DNA from: CAZPKH01 sp964407165 | GTDB lineage: Bacteria > Bacteroidota > Bacteroidia > Bacteroidales > Muribaculaceae | Direction: 5' to 3' | Length of the DNA stretch: 21,980 bases | Assembly (NCBI GenBank): GCA_964407165.1 | Contig: CAYOUJ010000039.1 | Span: 1 to 21,980 of the forward strand | Part shown: piece after piece, positions 12,492-19,004 of the stretch | Layout: each line of letters starts with the position of its first letter | Position numbering within the stretch: the stretch's first letter is position 1 | Program-made: the position numbers and the translations under genes | Notes under the pieces: generated by a model | Databases searched by the model: none | What the model was told of the DNA's origin: nothing | Seen by the model: only the letters and a program-made list of their open reading frames with translations

Positions 12492-13604
12492 ATGAATCAG
12501 TATACCCGCTCATTCCTCCTCACCGCCGCCGACTGTAACGCGCAGATGGAGCTGCCGCTCCCCGCCCTGGCCCAAAGCATCGTCGAGGTGGCCACCGACC
12601 ACGCCAACCTCCTCGGCGTGGGCCACACGCGCCTGCTGCGCGACGGCAACGCGTGGGTGCTCCTGCGGCTGACCCTCGAGATGGAGCGCATGCCCCGCGA
12701 GGGTGAGGAGTACGTCGTCACCACCTGGGTCGAAGACTTCAACCGCCGCTTCTCGGAGCGCTGCTTCGAAATCACGGTGAGGCCAGCCCCCCTCAACTCC
12801 CCCCCAAGGGGGGGAGCTACTAAGTCAGCAGAGGCTTCGGTAGGGGAGTCAGGAACTAAGGAAGCCCCACCCCTTGGGGGGGGGATGGGGGGGGCCTGCA
12901 TCGGCCACGTCCGCACCATCTGGACCGTCATCGACAGCGCCACCCGCCAGAGCGCCTCACTCGACGGCCTCGAAAACCTTCTCGAGGTGGTCAACCCACA
13001 CAAGCTCGCCTGGCAGCGCGCCCCGCGCGTGCGCCCCGCCGACTTTGCCGACGCCGAGCCGTGGCACTACACCGTGCGCGTGAGCGACATCGACTCCAAC
13101 CGCCATCTCACGGCCATGCGCTACCTCCAGCTCATGCTCGACTCGTGGTCATTAGACTTCTACGACACCCACCGCATCACGCGCTTCGAGATAGCCTACA
13201 GCACCGAGGCGCGCTACGGCGACACCCTCGCCATCGTCGCCAAAGAGCTTGATGCGGACGGGAGCGGGGCAGCGGGGCGCGAGGGCGCCGCCCCGCTCCA
13301 ATCGGCGGGGCGCGAGGGCACCGCCCCGCTCCGGGGGCTCCTTTTGGAGGCGACGCGCCCTCGCGTCGCCCCGGCAGGCGTGTCTACCAGCCCCACAACG
13401 GCATCGGCTGACGACGTGGGGCGGGGATGGCGACGCGTGGGCGCGTCGCCTCCTAAGGCTGGCGACGTGGGGCGGGGGCGCGAGGGCACCGCCCCGCTCC
13501 AAGCTGCGGGGCGCGAGGACGCCGCAGCGCTCCAGGCCGCCTGCCTCATCCTCCGCGAGGGCACCTCCCTGGCCCAGGCCACCCTCACCTTCACCCCCAG
13601 ATAA
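12492..13604 (+). CDS. Acyl-ACP thioesterase (FatA/FatB family) carrying two large repeat insertions
   Basis: 370 residues; without insertions about 240, the usual bacterial length. Two hot-dog domains: the first has ALAQSIVEVATDHANLLG and WVLLRLTLEMERMP; the second has the catalytic D201-x-N203-x-H205 (SDIDSNRHLTAMRYL) and E239 in STEARYGD, the site of the plant enzyme's Glu-Cys pair (Cys is Ala here). It would release fatty acids from acyl carrier protein in the cytosol. Residues 98-135 are a family C pair replacing a beta turn between FEITVR and CIGHVRTIW; residues 257-348 are a mosaic of families A and B before the last strand (AACLILREGTSLAQATLTF). Both are in frame and the catalytic motifs are untouched. 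Whether the fold tolerates 130 extra residues is unknown. Confidence 0.88.
   Translation: MNQYTRSFLLTAADCNAQMELPLPALAQSIVEVATDHANLLGVGHTRLLRDGNAWVLLRLTLEMERMPREGEEYVVTTWVEDFNRRFSERCFEITVRPAPLNSPPRGGATKSAEASVGESGTKEAPPLGGGMGGACIGHVRTIWTVIDSATRQSASLDGLENLLEVVNPHKLAWQRAPRVRPADFADAEPWHYTVRVSDIDSNRHLTAMRYLQLMLDSWSLDFYDTHRITRFEIAYSTEARYGDTLAIVAKELDADGSGAAGREGAAPLQSAGREGTAPLRGLLLEATRPRVAPAGVSTSPTTASADDVGRGWRRVGASPPKAGDVGRGREGTAPLQAAGREDAAALQAACLILREGTSLAQATLTFTPR
12784..12897. repeat. Family C palindrome pair inside the thioesterase gene
   Basis: Left palindrome CAGCCCCCCTCAACTCCCCC-CCAAGGGGGGGAGCT, a 45-nt spacer without G/C runs, then right palindrome AGCCCCACCCCTTGGGGGGG with a further G-run (the two are given in parts). 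Two outward-facing copies around a spacer is the same plan as in rsmF, but the spacer differs in length and sequence. Confidence 0.85.
13257..13535. repeat. Mosaic of family A and family B repeats inside the thioesterase gene
   Basis: Family A cores on the reverse strand lie at 13273-13299 (exact), 13306-13332 (one change), 13473-13500 (one inserted G) and 13507-13533 (several changes), with a forward partial copy at 13261-13270. Between them, 13346-13370 and 13429-13453 are an inverted pair of family B, 25 nt each with one difference; both have a GGAG foot and a GGCGACGCG stem. The whole block encodes 92 residues. Confidence 0.9.
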
Positions 13605-13638
13605 ACACCTGTCTTCCAAACAAAATTGAATAAATTTT

Positions 13639-13669
13639 GGGCTGTGCTTTAATTTGGCACAGCCCTTTT
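13639..13669 (+). terminator. Rho-independent terminator of the thioesterase gene
   Basis: GGGCTGTGC (13639-13647) and GCACAGCCC (13657-13665) form a perfect 9-bp stem with a 9-nt loop followed by TTTT. It is 35 nt past the thioesterase stop and marks the left edge of the accessory block. Confidence 0.85.
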
Positions 13670-13671
13670 CA

Positions 13672-13679
13672 TATCTTTG
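13672..13679 (+). promoter_or_regulatory. -7 box of the 13711 gene
   Basis: TATCTTTG matches TAnnTTTG and lies 32 nt before the ATG at 13711. It starts three bases after the terminator T-run. A TTTG at 13653-13656 is closer than the usual -33 spacing. Confidence 0.6.
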
Positions 13680-13710
13680 TCGCAGAAACCAATAAACGCA
13701 AAATGAAGAT

Positions 13711-14676
13711 ATGAACATACAAGAATGGATGCGGCGGCATGAGTTCGAGCAGGTGTGGAGGTGCCTGATTGATCGTTGGCCGGTGCCGCAGGGCGCGCAG
13801 GTCCGGTACCGCGACTTGTTTGACATGCTAAGGACACTCCACATACAGCCGGAGATAACGCGTAATGACTCTTATATCGAGCTCTTTATAAACGCAGAGG
13901 GAGAGATTGACGACCGGTGTTCAGTAGCCGCTTTCTGCAGCACCACATCTTCAGCAAAGAACTGCGATCTCTGGGAGATGGCCTCCCGTACGGTCGTAAA
14001 GTCGGAATATGACGCTGATTTCGTGGAGTTGTCTGACGAGGAGTTTGCGGCCGCTCTGCTCCGCTATCTCGGGGAACGTTTCCTCGTTTCTTTGCCTTAC
14101 AGGATACCGCGTCTCAAAAACCCTTTTCTCACATCGGCATCAATCTTTGACTCGAAGGCAGCCGGTGCCAAAAGTCGCGGTGAGCGTCGGCGTCGCGGCT
14201 CCCTCGCCGCGTGTGCCACCAATATGGCGCGCAACTGGGATTTGTGGTACTCCGAGTGTGCAGGTGTTACATTCAGAAACAAGAGCGTCGCGATGGCGTT
14301 AAAGGAGCGGTTCATTAATGCAGGTTGCCTCCACCAGCTTGATGTGTCATTTAACCCGCATGATACTTCAGAGGTAGCAGCCGCTGTCGCTAAAATAAGG
14401 GGCTGGATTGACGGCAGATCTACTGCCTGTCTTATCATGTCTGTCTATGCCAACCCCGGCAACCGGTTTTCCGCCGAGATGATAATTACATGGGCTGAGG
14501 ACATGTTCTCTGGGGTAGTTCCAAATCAGGTGTATGATCCCACCATACCGGCTGACGTTATGCGGCTGGTAATCTTCGCATCAATCAGGGACAAATCAAG
14601 ATGTGGCATGAAGTATAAGAGTAATAGTTGGTATGGGGCAATACGTTTCACTCCGGGGGGGGCTATCGAGTTTTGA
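13711..14676 (+). CDS. Unrecognised 321-residue protein of the accessory block
   Basis: No family is assigned with confidence. The first 60 residues (EFEQVWRCLIDRWP, then YRDLFDMLRTL) resemble the W..L...P...Y...F..L pattern of DUF6557-type Bacteroidales proteins. The middle holds a basic stretch (KSRGERRRRGS, near residue 150-160) that could be a linker. The C-terminal third (GRSTACLIMSVYANPGNRFS, then AEDMFSGVVPNQVYDP and MRLVIFAS) has the alternating strand-helix look of a small alpha/beta domain. No signal peptide or membrane helix is seen. GC content is lower than in the flanking housekeeping genes. It has its own promoter after a terminator, so it may open the accessory unit. The reading frame is continuous and long, hence a real gene. 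Confidence 0.75.
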   Translation: MNIQEWMRRHEFEQVWRCLIDRWPVPQGAQVRYRDLFDMLRTLHIQPEITRNDSYIELFINAEGEIDDRCSVAAFCSTTSSAKNCDLWEMASRTVVKSEYDADFVELSDEEFAAALLRYLGERFLVSLPYRIPRLKNPFLTSASIFDSKAAGAKSRGERRRRGSLAACATNMARNWDLWYSECAGVTFRNKSVAMALKERFINAGCLHQLDVSFNPHDTSEVAAAVAKIRGWIDGRSTACLIMSVYANPGNRFSAEMIITWAEDMFSGVVPNQVYDPTIPADVMRLVIFASIRDKSRCGMKYKSNSWYGAIRFTPGGAIEF

Positions 14677-14730
14677 GGAGCGGTAAAAGCACAGGAGTCT
14701 CGTGATAGCATCCGTGCAATTGCATGTGGC

Positions 14731-15027
14731 ATGACCGGACACTACATCAAGCAGCATGATGGAGAGGCTCCGGCCAGAGCAATCACTGACGGATTGCAGT
14801 ATGAAAGGATGTCGGAAATAGAACGCGCTCATGCCGACTTCGGCTATAAAGCCATGGAAGATGGCAGCAAGGTGCACGGTTTTAGGAGCGGCGAGGAATA
14901 TTGGGTATATGGCCCTATGTCAGATGTGATGGATTTCTGTCAAGCTATCACTTTAGCCAAGTCGACGAATGAAGATGCAAGGCAATCGATTATAAGCAAG
15001 TTGTTGCATTTCGGTAAAAAGCACTAA
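14731..15027 (+). CDS. Unrecognised 98-residue protein
   Basis: A small hydrophilic protein (MTGHYIKQHDGEAPARAITD... ISKLLHFGKKH) with no signal peptide, membrane segment or known motif. It follows the 321-residue gene by 54 nt on the same strand and could share its transcript; no TAnnTTTG box is seen in the gap. Codon use is like its neighbours in the accessory block. The ORF is short but the composition is protein-like and it fills the space up to the next promoter. Confidence 0.55.
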   Translation: MTGHYIKQHDGEAPARAITDGLQYERMSEIERAHADFGYKAMEDGSKVHGFRSGEEYWVYGPMSDVMDFCQAITLAKSTNEDARQSIISKLLHFGKKH

Positions 15028-15032
15028 CTTTG
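15004..15032 (+). promoter_or_regulatory. Promoter of the 15058 gene
   Basis: TAACTTTG at 15025-15032 matches TAnnTTTG, with TTGC at 15004-15007, 17 nt upstream. It overlaps the end of the 98-residue gene and leaves a 25-nt leader before ATG 15058. Confidence 0.65.
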
Positions 15033-15057
15033 CGCAAACTTCATCAATTAGTATGCC

Positions 15058-15825
15058 ATGTCCAAAAAACTATTCTTTAAGCCTTGGGTTGGAGAGCATT
15101 ACTTGGAAGGATTTGAGGGCGTCAGAATACTGGTGCTCGGAGCCTCCCACTATTGCCAGACGCAAGACTGTCGGCATTTCAGAGAATGTACCCGAGATGA
15201 GGATGGCACTCGCAAATATGACCGTAAGTGTCGGGATTATGTCAAGCAGCACCTTACACTAAGTCAGGCCACATGCAATGAGATAGAGAGCTACCTCGAA
15301 GGGTGTCATTATAATGCGTACAACCGATTCACCCGCTGGATGCTTGGGCGCCGCAGCGGCGACGATGCCATTGGTGAGGAAGAAAAGATAAGCCTTTGGA
15401 ACCGTCTGGCCTTTAGCAACATCTATCAATACATGCTCCCTGACCCCTATACTCCGCCGGACCAAATCGGTGACATTGAAGCTCGCATTGGCGCCATAAT
15501 AGACTGGAGCGGCCTACCGGATTATCCCGATTTAATAATTGTATGGGGAGCGCCGGTGCGTGACAGCATGAAAAGTCTGATGTCACTCAATGCGCTTGAC
15601 AATACCGATAAACTATATGAATGGAATGTCGATGGGCGTAAGATTGTAGTATGCTTTCTCGTTCATCCTTCCTCGCCGCGGTTCCCCGTCAACGACGGTT
15701 CATTATTACTAAAAGCAATAGATTACAGTGGGACAAATCAAGTCGAATCTTTTCGCCCGATATGTGTGGCTGCTGGATGTAATCCGGAGGCACCCCCCCG
15801 GCATAACCTTGGCAGAAATTCGTGA
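15058..15825 (+). CDS. Unrecognised 255-residue protein, possible uracil-DNA-glycosylase-like fold
   Basis: The N-terminus reads FKPWVGEHYLEGFEGVRILVLGASHYCQ, followed by a Cys-rich stretch (CRHFRECTRDEDG...KCRDYV). A strand ending in LGxSHY after a short lead is the style of uracil-DNA-glycosylase-superfamily proteins; the later DLIIVWGAPVRDSM and VCFLVHPSSPRF (a His-Pro-Ser motif as in that superfamily) fit the same idea. This is an inference from motifs only. The gene has its own promoter. Its last 98 bases overlap the start of the WYL regulator gene in another frame, an unusually long overlap; the final 30 residues (after KAIDYSG) look less protein-like and may be read-through. The pairing with a WYL regulator is typical of defence loci. 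Confidence 0.7.
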   Translation: MSKKLFFKPWVGEHYLEGFEGVRILVLGASHYCQTQDCRHFRECTRDEDGTRKYDRKCRDYVKQHLTLSQATCNEIESYLEGCHYNAYNRFTRWMLGRRSGDDAIGEEEKISLWNRLAFSNIYQYMLPDPYTPPDQIGDIEARIGAIIDWSGLPDYPDLIIVWGAPVRDSMKSLMSLNALDNTDKLYEWNVDGRKIVVCFLVHPSSPRFPVNDGSLLLKAIDYSGTNQVESFRPICVAAGCNPEAPPRHNLGRNS

Positions 15826-16681
15826 AGAATGGGACACCTGCTATCTCAACAGTCAAGCCGGTGAGCACTTTGACGATGACAAGCGTATTAAAGACAAGGG
15901 GTTACCTCGACGCACATTCTGCAACCATCTGCTCGAAATAAGCCAAATTTTCGGCATAGACATTGTTTGTGATCCCACGACATATCGCTATCATATCGAA
16001 AATCCGGACCTTATCGAAGGCGACGGCTTCCGCTCTTGGTTGCTGGCGTCATATTCCACGTTGCATCAAGTTCAGGCTGACAAGCGTATGGAGGGGCGCA
16101 TATTGTTTGAGAACATTCCCTCGGGAGGCAAGTGGCTAACTATGATAGCTGATTCAATTCGCCGAAACCGTGTGCTTTATCTCCGACACAAGGGTTTTGA
16201 TGCAGACATGGTCAATGAATTTTTGATTGAGCCTTATTGCTTGAAAATGTCTAATCGCCGTTGGTATGTGGTAGGTCGAAGCCCTCATTATGGTTCCTTT
16301 CTAACCTATGCCCTCGACCGCATAAGCAACATAGAGGTTGCCGGCGAATATTTCAACCGCGACGAGTCTTTTTATGCCACAGACTTCTTTCGCGGATGTT
16401 GTGGGGTCATCACCCTTGGAGAGGTGCAGCGAGTGGTTGTCCGCGCCTTTGGCACCGGTTGCGACTATGTACGGTCATTGCCTATTCACACCTCACAGCG
16501 GGAGATTGAATCAGATGTCAATACAGCCACATTCGAACTGTTCGTGCGGCCCAATTATGAACTTTATCAAGCTCTGTTGGCGTTGGGGCCACAAATTGAA
16601 GTGCTCTCTCCAATCGCAGTGCGCCACCGGATGCGCGATTATATTGATGAAATGCGATCCTTATATAAGGATGTGCCTTAA
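15728..16681 (+). CDS. WYL-domain transcriptional regulator
   Basis: 317 residues. An N-terminal winged-helix region (NLFARYVWLLDVIRRHPPGITLAEI ... GLPRRTFCNHLLEISQIFGIDI; shown in part) would bind DNA. The middle carries the WYL core: RRNRVLYLRHKG, then EFLIEPYCLKMSNRRWYVVGRSPHY, with YALDRISNIEV after it. A C-terminal WCX-like part follows (VVVRAFGTG, FELFVRPNYELYQALLALGP). WYL proteins sense nucleic-acid-type ligands and often repress defence operons (BrxR, CapW types). The start is GTG 15728, since SNLFxRYxWLLD is the usual N-terminus. It begins inside the upstream gene, so translational coupling is likely. Confidence 0.9.
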   Translation: MGQIKSNLFARYVWLLDVIRRHPPGITLAEIREEWDTCYLNSQAGEHFDDDKRIKDKGLPRRTFCNHLLEISQIFGIDIVCDPTTYRYHIENPDLIEGDGFRSWLLASYSTLHQVQADKRMEGRILFENIPSGGKWLTMIADSIRRNRVLYLRHKGFDADMVNEFLIEPYCLKMSNRRWYVVGRSPHYGSFLTYALDRISNIEVAGEYFNRDESFYATDFFRGCCGVITLGEVQRVVVRAFGTGCDYVRSLPIHTSQREIESDVNTATFELFVRPNYELYQALLALGPQIEVLSPIAVRHRMRDYIDEMRSLYKDVP

Positions 16682-16700
16682 AATGGCATACGTGGAGTGT

Positions 16701-16708
16701 TATCTTTG
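16701..16708 (+). promoter_or_regulatory. -7 box of the 16733 gene
   Basis: TATCTTTG matches TAnnTTTG, 24 nt before ATG 16733 and 20 nt after the WYL stop codon. A -33 box is not clear. Confidence 0.5.
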
Positions 16709-16732
16709 TGGTAAATCATAATACCTTAACGG

Positions 16733-17142
16733 ATGATCTCCACAAAATTTAGTGACGGGTTAATGCAGCCTAATGGTGCGCCAGATGCAGTTAGAGCCGA
16801 GGTTCAAATCGCCGTTCGGCTGACCGAAAATGATCTGCAGTGCGTCTATCAATGCATGTTGCCACATATAGAGGCTATGAACGCGTGTCGGGAGGCGGTA
16901 AAAAAGACAGCGTCAAGCTTGTCTTGACTGCTTCTGCAAACCTTGGCTTAGTCAGAGTAGTTATGCCGTTGGAAAGTGACAGGCTAAATTGCTCAACCAC
17001 CTTTGCCGGACTTAACCGTGCCAAGTTAGGCGTGTGTGAATATGCCGCTTTCAAGGGAATTATTTGGATCTGGGGCACCATCGGTGATGTCCTCAAACAA
17101 ATAGAGCAACGTATGAAGGGGCTCTTTCGCGCCTCCTTATGA
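16733..17142 (+). CDS. Unrecognised gene expressed by candidate -1 frameshift (136 residues joined)
   Basis: The 0 frame runs from ATG 16733 to TGA 16925-16927 (64 residues). The -1 frame is open from before that point to TGA 17140-17142. At 16900-16906 lies A AAA AAG, in the phase used for -1 slippage in bacterial dnaX and IS3-type elements, followed after 5 nt by a stem (GTCAAG 16912-16917 / CTTGAC 16923-16928) that contains the 0-frame stop. Slippage would join K58 to DSVKLVLTASANLG and give 136 residues ending EQRMKGLFRASL. The product has no recognised family; the -1 part looks like a compact alpha/beta domain with a Trp-rich FKGIIWIWGTIGDVL segment. The other reading is a decayed gene with a 1-base indel in an A-run. 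Together with short flanks it fills the space between the WYL gene and porV. Confidence 0.5.
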
Positions 17143-17184
17143 GCAAGTAATTAGGGTGGGATAAAATAAATGGGGGATTTTTGA

Positions 17185-17236
17185 GTTATTAATGTGTGGG
17201 CATGTCACTCTCACCCCGAGCCCACACATTAATAAC
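17185..17236. repeat. 16-bp inverted repeat in the porV leader
   Basis: GTTATTAATGTGTGGG (17185-17200) and its exact complement (17221-17236) enclose a 20-nt loop and end 9 nt before the porV ATG. No T-run follows on the plus strand, so an attenuator, an mRNA 5' stabiliser or a protein site is more likely than a plain terminator. Confidence 0.8.
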
Positions 17237-17245
17237 CGATATACG

Positions 17246-18442
17246 ATGAAGAAATTCACCCCGCTCATACTTGCCGTCCTGACGCTCGTGGCCGTAGGGG
17301 CCAAGGCGCAGGACAAGAACGAGTTCAACCCCATAGAAACGGGCGTCACGTCGCTGTCGATAGCCCCGGATGCCCGCGGCGCGTCGATGGGCGACCTCGG
17401 CGCCGCCACCGACCCCGACGCCTATTCGCAGTACTGGAACCCGTCGAAGTATGCCTTCGCATACTCGCGCGGGGCCGTGGCGCTGAGCTACACGCCGTGG
17501 CTGCGCAAGCTGGTCAACGACATCTTCCTGGCCGATGTGGCCGGATATTTCAAGATCGGCTCGCAGGACAACCAGGCCATCTCGGCGCAGCTGCGCTATT
17601 TCTCCCTGGGCGAGGTGGTTACGGCCTCGGGCGACGTGACCTCCGGGCAGACGCTCAACCCCTACGAGATGTCGATAGACGTGGGCTATTCGCGCAAGCT
17701 GTCGGAGAAGTTCTCGATGGGCGTGGTGTTCCGCTACATCTATTCCGACCTGGGCTTCAGCGACTCTTACGCGGGCGACCAGGCCACGGGCGCCAGCGCC
17801 TTTGCCGCCGACATCTCGGGCTACTTCACCACCTACCCTATGATCGGGCGCAGCGAGTGCCAGTGGTCGTGGGGCTGGAACATCAGCAACATCGGCACGA
17901 AGGTGAGCTACAACGGCGGCGAGGATCCGGCGTTCCTGCCCACCAACCTGCGCCTGGGCACCTCGTTCACCTTCCCCTTGGCCGACTATCACAACCTGTC
18001 GATCAACCTCGACCTCAACAAGCTGTTGGTGCCCACCAAGCCGCGCGAGAGCGACTATGCCGACGACACGGAGGGTCAGCGCGAGTACTTGGCCGCGCTT
18101 GAGGAGTGGGAGAACATGTCGCCTATCACGGGCATCTTCAAGTCGTTCTCTGACGCTCCCGGCGGCTTCAAGGAGGAGCTGCGCGAGATCACTTGGAGCA
18201 TCGGCGCCGAGTACAGTTACAACCAGCAGTTCTTCGTCCGCGCCGGCTACTTCTACGAGAACGAGTACAAGGGCAACCGCCAGTACTTCGGCATGGGCGC
18301 CGGCTTCGCGCTGAACGTGCTGCGGCTCGACGCCTCCTACATGCTCGCCACGGCGCAGACGTCGCCGCTTGACCAGACGCTGCGCTTCACGCTGACGTTC
18401 GACCTCGACGGTATCCGCGACATCTTCGGCAAGAAGCGCTGA
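17246..18442 (+). CDS. porV: Type IX secretion outer-membrane protein PorV
   Basis: 398 residues. A signal peptide (MKKFTPLILAVLTLVAVGAKA, cut near A21) is followed by the PorV/PorQ-family opening (TSLSIAPDARGASMGDLGAAT, WNPSKYAFA) and a C-terminal part of alternating amphipathic strands ending FTLTFDLDGIRDIFGKKR, as in a 14-stranded FadL-like barrel. In Bacteroidota PorV (LptO) hands T9SS cargo from the translocon to the attachment complex with PorU, which fixes C-terminal-domain proteins to A-LPS. The start ATG 17246 gives the signal peptide directly; an open frame upstream is only part of the leader hairpin. The insertion GQREYLAALEEWENMSPI in a loop is usual in this family. Monocistronic. 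Confidence 0.92.
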   Translation: MKKFTPLILAVLTLVAVGAKAQDKNEFNPIETGVTSLSIAPDARGASMGDLGAATDPDAYSQYWNPSKYAFAYSRGAVALSYTPWLRKLVNDIFLADVAGYFKIGSQDNQAISAQLRYFSLGEVVTASGDVTSGQTLNPYEMSIDVGYSRKLSEKFSMGVVFRYIYSDLGFSDSYAGDQATGASAFAADISGYFTTYPMIGRSECQWSWGWNISNIGTKVSYNGGEDPAFLPTNLRLGTSFTFPLADYHNLSINLDLNKLLVPTKPRESDYADDTEGQREYLAALEEWENMSPITGIFKSFSDAPGGFKEELREITWSIGAEYSYNQQFFVRAGYFYENEYKGNRQYFGMGAGFALNVLRLDASYMLATAQTSPLDQTLRFTLTFDLDGIRDIFGKKR

Positions 18443-18460
18443 TCTCAATGCATTAAATTC

Positions 18461-18506
18461 GATAATCATCGACAATCATCGATAATCATCGATAATTAAT
18501 CGATTA
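18461..18506. repeat. 10-bp tandem repeat (GATAATCATC) before ispF
   Basis: GATAATCATC occurs at 18461 and 18481, with GACAATCATC between and a partial fourth unit (GATAATTAATCGATTAT) after. It fills most of the porV-ispF gap. It shares the CGATAATC core with the cluster at 6711-6785. Confidence 0.8.
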
Positions 18507-18524
18507 TTACAGAATTGAAAGGTT

Positions 18525-19004
18525 ATGATAATACGCACCGGATTAGGATACGACGCACACCGCCTCGCCGACGGCCGCGAACTGTGGCTCGGCGGCGTGT
18601 GCATACCTTACACCCAAGGGCTGCTCGGCCACTCTGACGCCGACGTGGCCCTGCACGCGCTCTGCGACGCCCTGCTCGGCGCTGCCGCCCTGCGCGACAT
18701 CGGCTACCACTTCCCCGACACCGACAAGCGCTACGAGGGCGCCGACTCGCGCGCCCTGCTCCGCGCCGTTGCCGACATGCTCGCCGAGCGCGGCTACTGT
18801 GTCAGCAACGTCGACGTCACCATCGTGGCACAGGCACCCCGTCTGATGCCGTACATCGACCAGATGCGATTCAACATCGCCGCCGACCTGCACATCTCGC
18901 TCGAGAGCGTCTCCGTCAAGGCCACCACCACCGAGCGCATGGGCTTCGAGGGGCGCGGCGAGGGCATCTCAGCCATGGCCACCTGCTTGATATTCAAGGT
19001 ATGA
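18525..19004 (+). CDS. ispF: 2-C-methyl-D-erythritol 2,4-cyclodiphosphate synthase
   Basis: 159 residues, the normal size. It converts CDP-methylerythritol 2-phosphate to the cyclodiphosphate with loss of CMP in the MEP isoprenoid pathway. The metal ligands are in place: D10 and H12 (GLGYDAHRL) and H44 (GHSDADVALHALCD); the FPDTDKRYEGADS and VKATTTERMGFEGRGEGI blocks are typical and the last shapes the CMP pocket. It acts as a cytosolic trimer. Its stop overlaps the next ATG by 4 nt. The start ATG 18525 is the only one that fits the N-terminus. Confidence 0.97.
   Translation: MIIRTGLGYDAHRLADGRELWLGGVCIPYTQGLLGHSDADVALHALCDALLGAAALRDIGYHFPDTDKRYEGADSRALLRAVADMLAERGYCVSNVDVTIVAQAPRLMPYIDQMRFNIAADLHISLESVSVKATTTERMGFEGRGEGISAMATCLIFKV

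Noticed and set aside
14341..14600. Tubulin/FtsZ C-terminal-like domain in the 321-residue protein
   Set aside because: The resemblance is only the order of strands and helices; no GTP-binding GGGTGTG motif or other specific mark is present.
15053..15262. 69-residue frame starting five bases before the 255-residue gene
   Set aside because: It overlaps a longer, better-supported frame and has no recognisable features.
13711..17142. Integrated mobile element or prophage
   Set aside because: No integrase, transposase, att-like flanking repeats or phage structural genes can be seen; only lower GC and unknown genes.
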